Source of the DNA: a virus | Virus record (IMG/VR): IMGVR_UViG_3300044681_000608 | Location: 1-20,045 of that record | Strand: one strand, 5' to 3' | DNA: 20,045 nucleotides | Shown here: positions 6,121 through 15,831 of the stretch, piece by piece | How positions within the stretch are numbered: position 1 is the stretch's first letter | How the letters are laid out: each line of letters begins with the position of its first letter | Translations under genes and position numbers: made by a program | Notes under the pieces: generated by a model | Databases searched by the model: none | What the model was told of the DNA's origin: nothing | Seen by the model: the letters and a program-made list of their open reading frames with translations, nothing else

Positions 6121-6144
6121 CTTTATTTTTCTGATATTTAATTA

Positions 6145-7560
6145 TCAGGAGGTTACGCCACCAAGACCGTGAAGGTTTTGGATACCGAAGATGCGGTAGT
6201 ATTGGTTTCCAGCACTAGCAAGATCTTTCTGTGCTGAGAATGGGTTTGCAACCATTCCGTAACGAGTCTTGAATCCAATCTTTGGCTGGAAGGTGTTTGG
6301 ATCAACTGCTCTGACCATCTGTAATGGAACATATGGGCAGTAGAAGAATCCGGCATCATATGGACTAGCACCCCTATATCCGACTACTGCATAGTCAGGA
6401 GTGATATTTCCACCTGCATTACCAGTTGCATATGGATCAATATAGACCTTGAACTTACCGTTAAGAGTACCAACAAAGGTGTTGCCAGTGTCATCTGAAT
6501 CAAGAGCAACATTGAGTGCTGGTGAGATGTTGAGGAATCCACCCATTGCGAGGGCAGAAGCAACGTCTGATGTGCAGACAACAAAGTTGCCCTTACCACG
6601 ACGAGTTTCCTTGGCAATTATATTAGCTTCGCGCTCAATTTGGAACATTAGACCACGGAAGCGTTCTGCACTCCAACGACCATCTGAATCAGCATAAAGA
6701 TCATAGATACCATTTGCTCTTTGGGCTATGTCTGATTGCTGACAGCCAAGTTTAGCGGTTGCATATAGAGTACGAATAACTTCACGGTTGAGTTCACTAA
6801 GAATCTCAGTTGAGAGAATGTTAGAAAGCTCTGTTTCAGCATCAAGACCGTGAACTGCCTTGAGGTCTTGGGCAAGTTCTGTGGTGTATTCAGCCTTGAG
6901 TGCCTTGGTCTTTGCTTCGACTGCAATCCTGTCGATATCAAATGCCATTTGTTGGAACTGTAAATCTCCATTTTGTCCTCTGCCAAGGGTTTCAGCCTTT
7001 GCTGTGCTCATACCACGGAAGTCACCATTAGTAATTGTAAGAGCAGTATTACGAGATGTTCCGCTGAATGCAGAGAATGAAAGACCAGTTCCTGCATCAT
7101 CATTAGTCACACCAGAAATTTGGGTTGGTCCACCACCAGCAGAAGCACCTGCGTATGGAAGAGCTTCTTGGAATCCAGCTTCGAACCCATCTTGGGTGCC
7201 GTACTTAGCACGAATTGCAAAGATAAGACCAGTTGGTGCAGTCATTGGCTGAACGCCGCAAAGATCATATGCCATAAGGTTTGGCATTGAGCGGCGAACG
7301 AGGCTGATGAGAACTGGGTCATAACCAGCAATTGCTCCAGGTGTACCAACTTGTGGGTTATCAAAATTACCACCCATAAAGTTAGCTTGTTCGTGGATTG
7401 CTTGCTCACGAAGAGCGGTTTGTTGGTTCTCAAGAAGAACAGCAGTTACCTTCTTCTTGTAGTAGTCGCCGATTGGCTCAAGTGAGTCATGCTCTAGAAG
7501 TGGGTTCCACTTCTCGACGAGTTGGTCGTATGGGGTTGTGTCGTCTCTGTGTGAAAACAT
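6145..7560 (-). CDS. 23: gp23 major capsid protein precursor
   Basis: This is the major head protein, built as a precursor on the scaffold and trimmed by protease gp21. The 471 residues have the gp23 pattern: an N-terminal charged region (1-57) with VEKWNPLLEHDSLEPI and TAVLLENQQTAL, then a mature part with PVLISLVRRSMPNLMAYDLCGVQPMTAPTGLIFAIRAKY, typical of T4-like capsid proteins. Possible gp21 cut sites of the (L/I)-x-E type are LRE at 50-52 and IHE at 55-57; cutting after E57 would match the place of the T4 cut after residue 65. It is shorter than T4 gp23 (521). The ATG at 7560 has AAAGGAG at 8-nt spacing. Bases at third codon positions look richer in G and C than in flanking genes, as expected of a highly expressed gene. 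No gp24-like vertex gene follows. Confidence 0.97.
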   Translation of the reverse strand: MFSHRDDTTPYDQLVEKWNPLLEHDSLEPIGDYYKKKVTAVLLENQQTALREQAIHEQANFMGGNFDNPQVGTPGAIAGYDPVLISLVRRSMPNLMAYDLCGVQPMTAPTGLIFAIRAKYGTQDGFEAGFQEALPYAGASAGGGPTQISGVTNDDAGTGLSFSAFSGTSRNTALTITNGDFRGMSTAKAETLGRGQNGDLQFQQMAFDIDRIAVEAKTKALKAEYTTELAQDLKAVHGLDAETELSNILSTEILSELNREVIRTLYATAKLGCQQSDIAQRANGIYDLYADSDGRWSAERFRGLMFQIEREANIIAKETRRGKGNFVVCTSDVASALAMGGFLNISPALNVALDSDDTGNTFVGTLNGKFKVYIDPYATGNAGGNITPDYAVVGYRGASPYDAGFFYCPYVPLQMVRAVDPNTFQPKIGFKTRYGMVANPFSAQKDLASAGNQYYRIFGIQNLHGLGGVTS

Positions 7561-7577
7561 TTATTTACTCCTTTTGG

Positions 7578-7585
7578 AAATTATA
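7578..7585 (-). promoter_or_regulatory. Weak candidate promoter TATAATTT before gp23
   Basis: TATAATTT on the minus strand matches the late octamer at six of eight positions, 17 nt before the gp23 start, and overlaps the gp22 stop. It also reads as a sigma-70 -10 box, but no clear -35 was seen. gp23 may instead be served by the promoter before gp22. Confidence 0.25.
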
Positions 7586-8651
7586 CGTTTTTGTTTCTGT
7601 TCTGAAAAGCGAATGATCTACTGTAGGCTTCCATTAATGGATCTAGCCCACCATTGTGTGAAACTTCTGTAACATCTTCTGACAAAACTTGTGGAGCTAG
7701 ATTACTAACTTCATTTTGCTTTGCGTAGGTTCTGTTGATGAATGATTCTTTAATTATTGAAAGCTTGTTCGAGAACTGTTCTTCAGTTTCGAATTCAACA
7801 TTTTCAACTAATGAGTAGAATCTTTCAATTTCTGTATCAGTCATACCTTGGCAGCTTTCAATAAAAATTGATCTTGCCTTGGTTGCGTCTCTCTCTTGTC
7901 TGAGACGAATGTTGGTTTCGATTTCAGTGTTGAGTTGTTCTTCGAGTTCTTTCTTGGCATCAAGAAGTTCATCAACAACTGAAATCTTCTCTTCTGGCAT
8001 TTCGATGTAATGTGTTTCGAAGAGTGATTTAAGACCTTCGATAAAGGATTCAGCAATATCAGCTTTTATTCCTCTTTCGATTGCAAGCTTGTTTTCTTCG
8101 GTCCATTCGTTTACAACATAAGAGAGGAATTCATCAAGCTTCTCGGAAAGTTCTTCTGAGATTGTTTCAACTTGCTCGTTGAGTGCTTGGTTAAATGACT
8201 CTTGCATTGAAGCTTCGACAAAAGAAATTCTGTCTTCTAAGGCGGCTTCAAAAACTGTTGTTAACTTATCCATAAAGGTTTCAGAAAGTTCTCCTTCATC
8301 AAAAAGATCTGCAAGATAATCTTCGGTACTACGAATAGTTTCTTGCATTTCTTCTTCTGAACCTTCTTCTTCTTCCATTGCGCCCTTCTTTTTCTTAGCA
8401 GGGGCAACACCACCACCCATAGCGTTGGATGGTTTAGCGGCAATTGTGCTCATGTTAAGAGCAGCATTGTCTTGTGTAGCTAGAGTACCCAACATGGCAC
8501 CCCTTCCTTGAGTATCGGAATATAATGCGGGATCTTCATAACCCATTGGGTTAACTGTTGGGGAAGCATCTGCTGCTTCTCTGAAATTTTGAAGTCCTTT
8601 GTCTATGGCTTCATTAATTTCTTTAGAGTTTAAATTCTTTTTGCTGCTCAT
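7581..8651 (-). CDS. 22: gp22 prohead core scaffold protein
   Basis: This is the main internal scaffold around which the prohead forms; in T4 it is degraded by gp21 during maturation. The 356-residue protein is rich in Glu and predicted mostly helical, with heptad-like stretches at about 125-190 and 215-260. It has an acidic run EEEEGSEEEMQE near residues 92-105 and many (L/I)-x-E type sites, for example ISE, LSE and LNE, suited to protease digestion. It is longer than T4 gp22 (269), the extra length being mostly the first 90 residues, which are Ala/Pro/Met-rich with little apparent structure. The ATG at 8651 has AAGGAG upstream; an out-of-frame ATG four bases earlier is not used. Position between 21 and 23 and the acidic helical composition make the call firm. 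Confidence 0.92.
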   Translation of the reverse strand: MSSKKNLNSKEINEAIDKGLQNFREAADASPTVNPMGYEDPALYSDTQGRGAMLGTLATQDNAALNMSTIAAKPSNAMGGGVAPAKKKKGAMEEEEGSEEEMQETIRSTEDYLADLFDEGELSETFMDKLTTVFEAALEDRISFVEASMQESFNQALNEQVETISEELSEKLDEFLSYVVNEWTEENKLAIERGIKADIAESFIEGLKSLFETHYIEMPEEKISVVDELLDAKKELEEQLNTEIETNIRLRQERDATKARSIFIESCQGMTDTEIERFYSLVENVEFETEEQFSNKLSIIKESFINRTYAKQNEVSNLAPQVLSEDVTEVSHNGGLDPLMEAYSRSFAFQNRNKNV

Positions 8652-8679
8652 TCATAAGCTCCTTGATGCCAGTCTTGAA

Positions 8680-8687
8680 TATTTATA
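8680..8687 (-). promoter_or_regulatory. Late promoter octamer TATAAATA before gp22
   Basis: This is an exact late octamer in the 65-nt gap after gp21, 28 nt before the gp22 ATG. It would drive scaffold and capsid (22-23) in large amounts, ending at the terminator at 6094-6120. Confidence 0.85.
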
Positions 8688-8716
8688 AAATTCCTTACTT
8701 TGACTATGTATACGGA

Positions 8717-9358
8717 TTAAATTTTCCTTAGAAAATCTTCAAATAAGTGTATAAATGTTTCTTTCATCTTTCTTTGCGGAGTATTTTTAATTTGGTTGTG
8801 GTAGTCAGAAATATTCTGTTCTTTCAAAATACCGTTTTCCCAAATCCATTCTTTACCTTCCATGATGCCGTCTACAAATGCATCTGGAGCTGATGGGTCA
8901 GCAACAATATCAATCGCTGATAACATAAAATCTGGTTGAACTAGATTCACTCCATTTACCTGACGAAGAGAACCCATTCCTCTTGTGGATACACCTAAAC
9001 GAGCACCTTCATCCATTAAGTTCTGGACGATTTTGCCCATTGGTGTTTCCATGATTTTGGCTTTGCCTTTGAAGTTATTACCCTCACAACGAAGATCCTT
9101 TACTATATGAGACACACGATCAAGATTTACAGTAGGACCCTTTGGATGGTTTAATTCACCAAAAGCACGATTTTCTTTAATAAACTTTGTTGTGTAATCA
9201 GTGACTTTTGGTTCTAGAACATTCATAGGATAAATTCTGCCGTTTCTATTCTTAGTCTCGGCTTGCATGAATACACCTTCGATGAAGTATTGCTTTCTGC
9301 CTTCGTTGGACTCAATGATGAGTTCAACCTCTTCATTCATTTCGGTGATTAGCTTCAT
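8717..9358 (-). CDS. 21: gp21 prohead maturation protease
   Basis: This serine protease, carried in the prohead core, cuts capsid and core proteins after (L/I)-x-E. The 213 residues match T4 gp21 (212). Conserved features are the N-terminal strand region with FIEGVFMQAETKNRNGRIYP (25-44), the catalytic His in GELNHP (H71), the catalytic Ser in GARLGVSTRG (S124), and FMLSAIDIVADPSAPDA (144-160), typical of herpesvirus-type prohead proteases. The ATG at 9358 overlaps the previous stop as ATGA and is preceded by GAGGA. The last 30 residues are basic and helical and could be the self-cut tail. It is encoded among its own substrates: the 67-like protein, gp22 and gp23. Confidence 0.97.
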   Translation of the reverse strand: MKLITEMNEEVELIIESNEGRKQYFIEGVFMQAETKNRNGRIYPMNVLEPKVTDYTTKFIKENRAFGELNHPKGPTVNLDRVSHIVKDLRCEGNNFKGKAKIMETPMGKIVQNLMDEGARLGVSTRGMGSLRQVNGVNLVQPDFMLSAIDIVADPSAPDAFVDGIMEGKEWIWENGILKEQNISDYHNQIKNTPQRKMKETFIHLFEDFLRKI

Positions 9359-9621
9359 TTATCGTCATCCTCTTTTGCTTCTTCTGCAGCTTTTTTCATT
9401 GGCTCTTTTTTGTTACCATCTTTGTCAAGATCTAAAAAGTCTGGTTTATGACCTTTTTTATGCTTCTTCTTCTTTGCTTCTGTGATTAAATCTGGTGCAA
9501 TATCCTTATACATCTCGTTGAGATGAACCCCTAATTTCTCATAAAGGGTTTCATGGATTTCTTTCTTTGCTCCAATTAAGTTTTCATCTAGAAGCTCTTT
9601 TATAATTTTTTGTGTGCTCAT
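9355..9621 (-). CDS. Small prohead core protein (gp67-like) with an EF-hand-like loop
   Basis: The 88-residue protein lies between portal gp20 and protease gp21, the place of core proteins 67 and 68 in T4. The N-terminal half is helical. Next is DLITEAKKKK with a (L/I)-x-E cut site (after E48) and a Lys/His-rich stretch. Then PDFLDLDKDGNKKEPMKK (60-77) has the D-x-D-x-D-G spacing of a calcium-binding loop (D64, D66, D68, G69), though the usual last Glu is not in its normal place. The C-terminus is acidic. An in-frame ATG at 9633 has no ribosome site, while the one at 9621 has AGGGA upstream, so 9621 is chosen. The call as 67-like rests on position, size, charge and the cut site. A second small core gene is absent. 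Confidence 0.65.
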   Translation of the reverse strand: MSTQKIIKELLDENLIGAKKEIHETLYEKLGVHLNEMYKDIAPDLITEAKKKKHKKGHKPDFLDLDKDGNKKEPMKKAAEEAKEDDDK

Positions 9622-9653
9622 AGTGTCCCTCATTTTGGTAATAAAACTATTTT

Positions 9654-9661
9654 TATTTATA
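9654..9661 (-). promoter_or_regulatory. Late promoter octamer TATAAATA before the core-protein gene
   Basis: This is an exact late octamer in the gap after gp20, 32 nt before the ATG at 9621. It would serve the 67-like gene and gp21. Confidence 0.85.
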
Positions 9662-9678
9662 CTTTTCTTAATCTAAGA

Positions 9679-11223
9679 TTATTGCTGCATTTGTGCCTGC
9701 TGCTGCATTTGCATCTGCATTTGCATCATCTGCATTTGTTCTTGTTCTGATTCTATTTGAGAGTTAATCTTTTCCATCTCTTCTTCAGTTTGTTTCAAGA
9801 TATGTTTTCTGATGTATTCAGTTGAGAAATACCGACCAACATATGGCTCGACTGCAGCAAGAACCTGGAGTCTTTCCTTTAATATTTCGGTTTCTCTTAA
9901 CTCTGCAAAATATGAATCTTCATTGAATACAAAGTTAATGTTATCATTTATGTCTTGCCAATCTTCTTCGTTTATGATTCCCTTAAGAATTAACTGCTTA
10001 CGAAGAACGTCTGTAAATAGGTTACAGAACTTGAATCTAAGTCTTTGAATAAACTTATAGAATTTAACTTCATCACGGGTAATTTCGGCAGATCTACCCA
10101 TATTAAACCCATTTTGTGTTTCCAATCTAGACATTGGAACATTAAGTGCTCTATAGAGTTTTCTCTGTAGATAATCAACATCATCCATTTGACCTAGATT
10201 CTGACCACCTGCAAGAGTACTAATTTCAGTTCCACGACCACCTTCTCTACGAGGAAGCCAGTAGTCTTCCAACATGTGGAGATGGTTCCTATCGTCTCTA
10301 ACTTCACCAGTTGCCTGGTTATAAACCAACTTATTTCTATATCGGTTCATTAGTTCACGGAGATACTGTTCCGCTTTTTGCTTCGGAAGATTACCAACGT
10401 CGATATAGAAAATACGTCTTTCTGGTGCGCGAGATATTCTATAAATGACAACCGCATCTTCGATTTGGCGAAGCATGTTTACTGGGCGAATTGCTTTCTG
10501 TAGATACCCTACGACCTTTTTTGTTGTAGTATCAACAATTCCGCTGTGAACATATGCAATTGAATCTGGGGCAATTTTAATTCCTGTCGATCCGGTGTAA
10601 TTATTGCTGTTTTTATCGTTATCTGTATATAAGAAGAATTCTTCTATATCAGTTACGATTGGAACTGCCATGCCCTTTTGATTGAAAGCTTTTTTATTTA
10701 CTTTTCTAACTTTCTTAATCTTGATCGGATCTATTGCCCTGACTTCTTTTATGCCAGCTCTTGGGTTTTCTTTGTCTATAATTAGATGATAGTAAAGTCT
10801 TCCGTCTATGTACCATCTACGGAATATCTCATATGCTTTGTCAGAAAAATCAAACATTTTCATTACAGAATCATATTCTCTGTAAATTTTTGTTTTAATG
10901 TTCTCTGATAAATGTGTTTTCGTAAGATCTAACTTTATTGGTTTTCTATCTGTACCCATTATGATTGAGTCATTTACAATATCTTCTATTGCCATATCAA
11001 CTTCTGGGTAGAGAGACAAACTTCTATAAGTTTGAATAAACTGATTTTCATCTTGAATACCGCCACTAAAATCAACATAGGTGCCCAAAAACCCCCCAGT
11101 TTGAAGAGTTTGAGCACCATCATATTCATCTGGTGATACAAAAGATTCCTCTTTTATATTTTTTTCTAATTGTTCTTCTTTATCTTTTCTTCCAATAGAA
11201 AAGCCGAATAAATCAATAGCCAT
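9679..11223 (-). CDS. 20: gp20 portal vertex protein
   Basis: The portal is a dodecameric ring at one head vertex that starts head assembly, passes DNA during packaging and joins the neck. The 514 residues match T4 gp20 (524). Conserved portions include EVDMAIEDIVNDSIIMG (74-90), an ERRIFYIDVGNLPKQKAEQYL segment, GRGTEISTLAGGQNLGQMDDVDYLQRKLYRALNVPMSRLE and a C-terminal helical part. The end is unusual, a run of about 21 residues almost all Met and Gln. The ATG at 11223 has GGAGTG upstream. It lies 12 nt after the gp19 stop with no promoter seen in the gap, so it is probably read from the gp18 or gp19 promoter. Confidence 0.97.
   Translation of the reverse strand: MAIDLFGFSIGRKDKEEQLEKNIKEESFVSPDEYDGAQTLQTGGFLGTYVDFSGGIQDENQFIQTYRSLSLYPEVDMAIEDIVNDSIIMGTDRKPIKLDLTKTHLSENIKTKIYREYDSVMKMFDFSDKAYEIFRRWYIDGRLYYHLIIDKENPRAGIKEVRAIDPIKIKKVRKVNKKAFNQKGMAVPIVTDIEEFFLYTDNDKNSNNYTGSTGIKIAPDSIAYVHSGIVDTTTKKVVGYLQKAIRPVNMLRQIEDAVVIYRISRAPERRIFYIDVGNLPKQKAEQYLRELMNRYRNKLVYNQATGEVRDDRNHLHMLEDYWLPRREGGRGTEISTLAGGQNLGQMDDVDYLQRKLYRALNVPMSRLETQNGFNMGRSAEITRDEVKFYKFIQRLRFKFCNLFTDVLRKQLILKGIINEEDWQDINDNINFVFNEDSYFAELRETEILKERLQVLAAVEPYVGRYFSTEYIRKHILKQTEEEMEKINSQIESEQEQMQMMQMQMQMQQQAQMQQ
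9682..9744. repeat. Low-complexity Met/Gln tract at the portal C-terminus
   Basis: Imperfect repeats of a TGCATTTGCATC-type unit (plus strand) encode about 21 residues made almost only of Met and Gln at the end of gp20. The tract is prone to slippage. Confidence 0.8.
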
Positions 11224-11235
11224 ATTTCACTCCAA

Positions 11236-11763
11236 TTAAGATCCATTTTCTAGATTAAAATATTCATATTCAACTGTACAACTAAACTGAGACATTTGAT
11301 CCATTGATCCATACGCTAATTCGAATGGACCTACAGAAGAAAGCCAGCAGTTATATAGTGTGACTTTCTTTAATAACTTTTCTCCATTTAAACTATAATG
11401 GCGTATGGTCCAGTTTTTATTATATGTTCCATCATCTGAAGTATATCTTGTTTCATTGTTCACATAATTATTTAAATTATTGCTCCAAGAATGTAATTTA
11501 TTCCAAATTTTATCTTCAGTATCATATACTGTAAATGACCAAGGAGAAAATCTTCTATCCCCTGGAAGTTTTAGAGTTCTTCCACGAAAAGGGACATAAA
11601 TAGTTCCGACTGCACCTGCAGGTAAACTTAAAGCAGAAACTTCTACTGTCAGTTGATGATTTTCTCCTGGGATTACCATATCAACCAAATACCGATTTGG
11701 TCGAGTACCCATACCGACAACAGATTTGAAATCAGATAAATTTAAATCGTTTTTTAGAGTCAT
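11236..11763 (-). CDS. 19: gp19 tail tube protein
   Basis: This protein forms the inner tail tube through which DNA leaves the head. The 175 residues compare with 163 in T4. Features of the family are PNRYLVDMVIPGENHQLTVEVSALSLPAG near the start, followed by VPFRGRTLKLPGDRRFSPWSFTVYDTED, which corresponds to the T4 segment with the conserved GDR and the Trp-x-Val/Phe strand, and a C-terminal QFSCTVEYEYF strand. It lies between sheath and portal as in T4. The ATG at 11763 has AGGAG upstream and is preceded by a CTAAATA-type late octamer that overlaps the gp18 stop. Confidence 0.94.
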   Translation of the reverse strand: MTLKNDLNLSDFKSVVGMGTRPNRYLVDMVIPGENHQLTVEVSALSLPAGAVGTIYVPFRGRTLKLPGDRRFSPWSFTVYDTEDKIWNKLHSWSNNLNNYVNNETRYTSDDGTYNKNWTIRHYSLNGEKLLKKVTLYNCWLSSVGPFELAYGSMDQMSQFSCTVEYEYFNLENGS

Positions 11764-11778
11764 TTATTTCTCCTAAAC

Positions 11779-11786
11779 TATTTAGT
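11779..11786 (-). promoter_or_regulatory. Variant late promoter ACTAAATA before gp19
   Basis: This matches TATAAATA at six of eight positions, with the AAATA core kept. It shares the form xCTAAATA with the site before gp18. It is 15 nt before the gp19 ATG and overlaps the gp18 stop, which would leave a very short leader holding AGGAG. Confidence 0.5.
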
Positions 11787-12975
11787 TGATTTCTGTATCG
11801 GATTCTTTATTCGTAAATGTTAATTGTAAATATTCAATAGATTTTATTGGTTTAATAAACACATCTGCTTTAAAATAACCCTGGTTTATTAATTCAGTTG
11901 TATTATTTGTTTCATTGCATATAATATTATAATCAGTGATTCCTTTTTGCCTTTTTACATTTTCAAGAATAGCTGTTGCTTTATTAGTAAAAGCTGATCT
12001 TGTAATAGTATCATTTCTCTCAAAAAGAACATCTCTTGCGAAGTTTCCAATTTCTCTCTTTAGATATAAAACCAACATAGAGGCACCTATTCTGTCATCA
12101 ACTGCTCCTGCAGTTGCACCTGTTTTATTTCCGAATAAAACCGTACCAGTCCCAGGAAAACTAAGTACTGGATTTACTCTATTATCATAGAGAGATGTTG
12201 CTTCCTGTGCAGTTGGAGGTCTTTTTAAATTATCCCCATCAATAATTAAGCCTCTAGAGGTTCCTGCTGGATCATACCATAGATTAGCCACTCTTTTTGT
12301 TCTTGCCATACAACCTGCAACATCTGCATTTAATCTTGTTTCAATATAATCAGAATCGGTGGTAACTTGTGTTGGATTTACGCCAAGAGGTAAAATATAT
12401 TTACTTCCATAAACATATATTTTATTTCCATTTGCTCCTTCTGGAGGACTACTGATTGTTTTTTCATCTATATTAATAACTGCCATAAAATCATAATTTC
12501 TATCCACCAGAATAGTATCAATGTCTGCACTAACTCCAGAAGTAGTTCCAAACACTGCATGTAAATTATGTGTATTTAATGAAGTAAATGGCGCAGATGC
12601 AGTTGTTCCAACTACAGCTCTACCTCCATATTGCAAGTAATTATGGACTGTCCACCATTCAGTTTTCCACGTTCCAGTTGCACCTTCGGGCCAACGAACT
12701 TCATTTGAATTTGCTGGATATTCACCCGCAGACAGAGAAAATCCATCAAATGGGTACGATGCCCCATTCCCAGAATTACTAGATAGTCTAGCCCACCAAT
12801 CTGATAGGCTGTTTACTTCCATGTAATTATTACTTACTTCTAATGTTGCTCCTAATGCCTTAATTAAGGTATTATCATAAATTAAAATACCAGTGAGAAA
12901 ATCCCCTGGATCTTCACCATTAGTAACTATAAAATTCTGATCTGAAACATTTACGCTTACCGATGGTAGTGCCAT
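11782..12975 (-). CDS. 18: gp18 contractile tail sheath protein, short form
   Basis: This is the sheath subunit whose contraction drives the tube through the host envelope. The C-terminal 130 residues are the clearest part: a NFARDVLFERNDTITRSAF helix region, then NKATAILENVKRQKGITDYNIICNE, ending in strands of the type FKADVFIKPIKSIEYLQLTF, which are typical of sheath C-terminal domains that link subunits. The N-terminus (MALPSVSVNVSDQNF) is also typical. Length is only 397 residues against 659 in T4, so the outer inserted domains of T4 gp18 appear to be missing or much reduced. The ATG at 12975 with GGAGA upstream is chosen over a frame extension to 12999. Its place between gp17 and gp19 supports the call. 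Confidence 0.9.
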   Translation of the reverse strand: MALPSVSVNVSDQNFIVTNGEDPGDFLTGILIYDNTLIKALGATLEVSNNYMEVNSLSDWWARLSSNSGNGASYPFDGFSLSAGEYPANSNEVRWPEGATGTWKTEWWTVHNYLQYGGRAVVGTTASAPFTSLNTHNLHAVFGTTSGVSADIDTILVDRNYDFMAVINIDEKTISSPPEGANGNKIYVYGSKYILPLGVNPTQVTTDSDYIETRLNADVAGCMARTKRVANLWYDPAGTSRGLIIDGDNLKRPPTAQEATSLYDNRVNPVLSFPGTGTVLFGNKTGATAGAVDDRIGASMLVLYLKREIGNFARDVLFERNDTITRSAFTNKATAILENVKRQKGITDYNIICNETNNTTELINQGYFKADVFIKPIKSIEYLQLTFTNKESDTEIN

Positions 12976-13003
12976 TTGTATCTCCAGCCTATATATCAAT
13001 TAA

Positions 13004-13011
13004 TATTTAGG
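13004..13011 (-). promoter_or_regulatory. Variant late promoter CCTAAATA before gp18
   Basis: This matches the late octamer TATAAATA at six of eight positions and lies 28 nt before the gp18 ATG, directly after the gp17 stop. The same CTAAATA core precedes gp19, which supports a real variant. Confidence 0.55.
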
Positions 13012-13018
13012 ATTTTAG

Positions 13019-15102
<2,084 letters not shown>

Positions 15103-15110
<8 letters not shown>

Positions 15111-15831
15111 ATATAAAATCTCCAATAGTATAATCTGCAGTACTTCCTGTTACGGATCCCGTATAAAGAAGATTATCACTATCCCCAAGAATTGTTCCAA
15201 AACTCATTTGAGAGGTTACAACTGGAATAGTTTCTCTTATTGGAGAATATAATCTGGTTTTGGCAATAAAATTAAAACTAGAAGCAATAATTCTTCTATC
15301 CATCATATTGCCTTCATAGCTTTCTTGTATTGCAACACTACTTAATGTAATTGGAACACTCAAATTAGTATCTAGTTTATTTAAGTTTAAACTTACTATA
15401 AATTCAGGAGAAAAATAAGGTATAATTTGCTCTACAATCTGTAAATTATCATCCATTGTTCTTGTATATGCATATAAACTAAATGATATATTATATGGAA
15501 CTTCCTGAAAGGTCTCATATGTGGTATCACCCGCAGAGTTGATTACTTTTTTATTTAATTTATTTAAATGTCTAATTGGATCATAATTAATTGAAGCTAT
15601 TTCAAACCCCATCCTTGGTAAAGTTATTTGTAATTTAGTTTTATCCGATATGCCACTAGGTTCATCTAATCTTCGTATAAATTTTTCCTTAGATCCATAA
15701 GTAATTGGAACCTGAACTTTATTCTGTTCAGATCCATCTTCATTTTTTCTAATTACATATATTTCATTAAACAAAGCACCAAATGCTACTGTTAACTTTC
15801 TTAATGATTCGTTGTAAAAATGTCCAAACAT
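15103..15831 (-). CDS. 15: gp15 tail terminator / proximal sheath stabiliser
   Basis: gp15 caps the end of tube and sheath and joins the tail to the neck. The 242 residues (272 in T4) begin MFGHFYNESLRKLTVAFGALFNEIYVIR, close to the T4 start MFGYFYNSS. They continue with QVPITYGSKEKFIRRL (42-57) and a strand-rich core including LQITLPRMGFEIASINYDP and NISFSLYAYTRTMDDNLQIVEQIIPYFSPEF. These are family hallmarks. The start shares one base with the gp14 stop (TAATG), and the end overlaps gp16, so 14-15-16-17 behave as one coupled unit. Confidence 0.95.

Noticed and set aside
6131-6148. CTGATA/TATCAG inverted repeat over the gp23 stop
   Set aside because: It is only 6 bp of mostly A/T with no T run of its own; the strong terminator follows directly.
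6860-7252. A 130-codon plus-strand open frame inside the capsid gene
   Set aside because: It is fully inside gp23 with no ribosome site and no recognisable protein pattern; long antisense frames here follow from the codon use of gp23.
8695-8715. TTGACT with nearby TATACG between gp21 and gp22 as a plus-strand promoter
   Set aside because: The spacing between the boxes is far too short, and the late octamer in the same gap explains the region.
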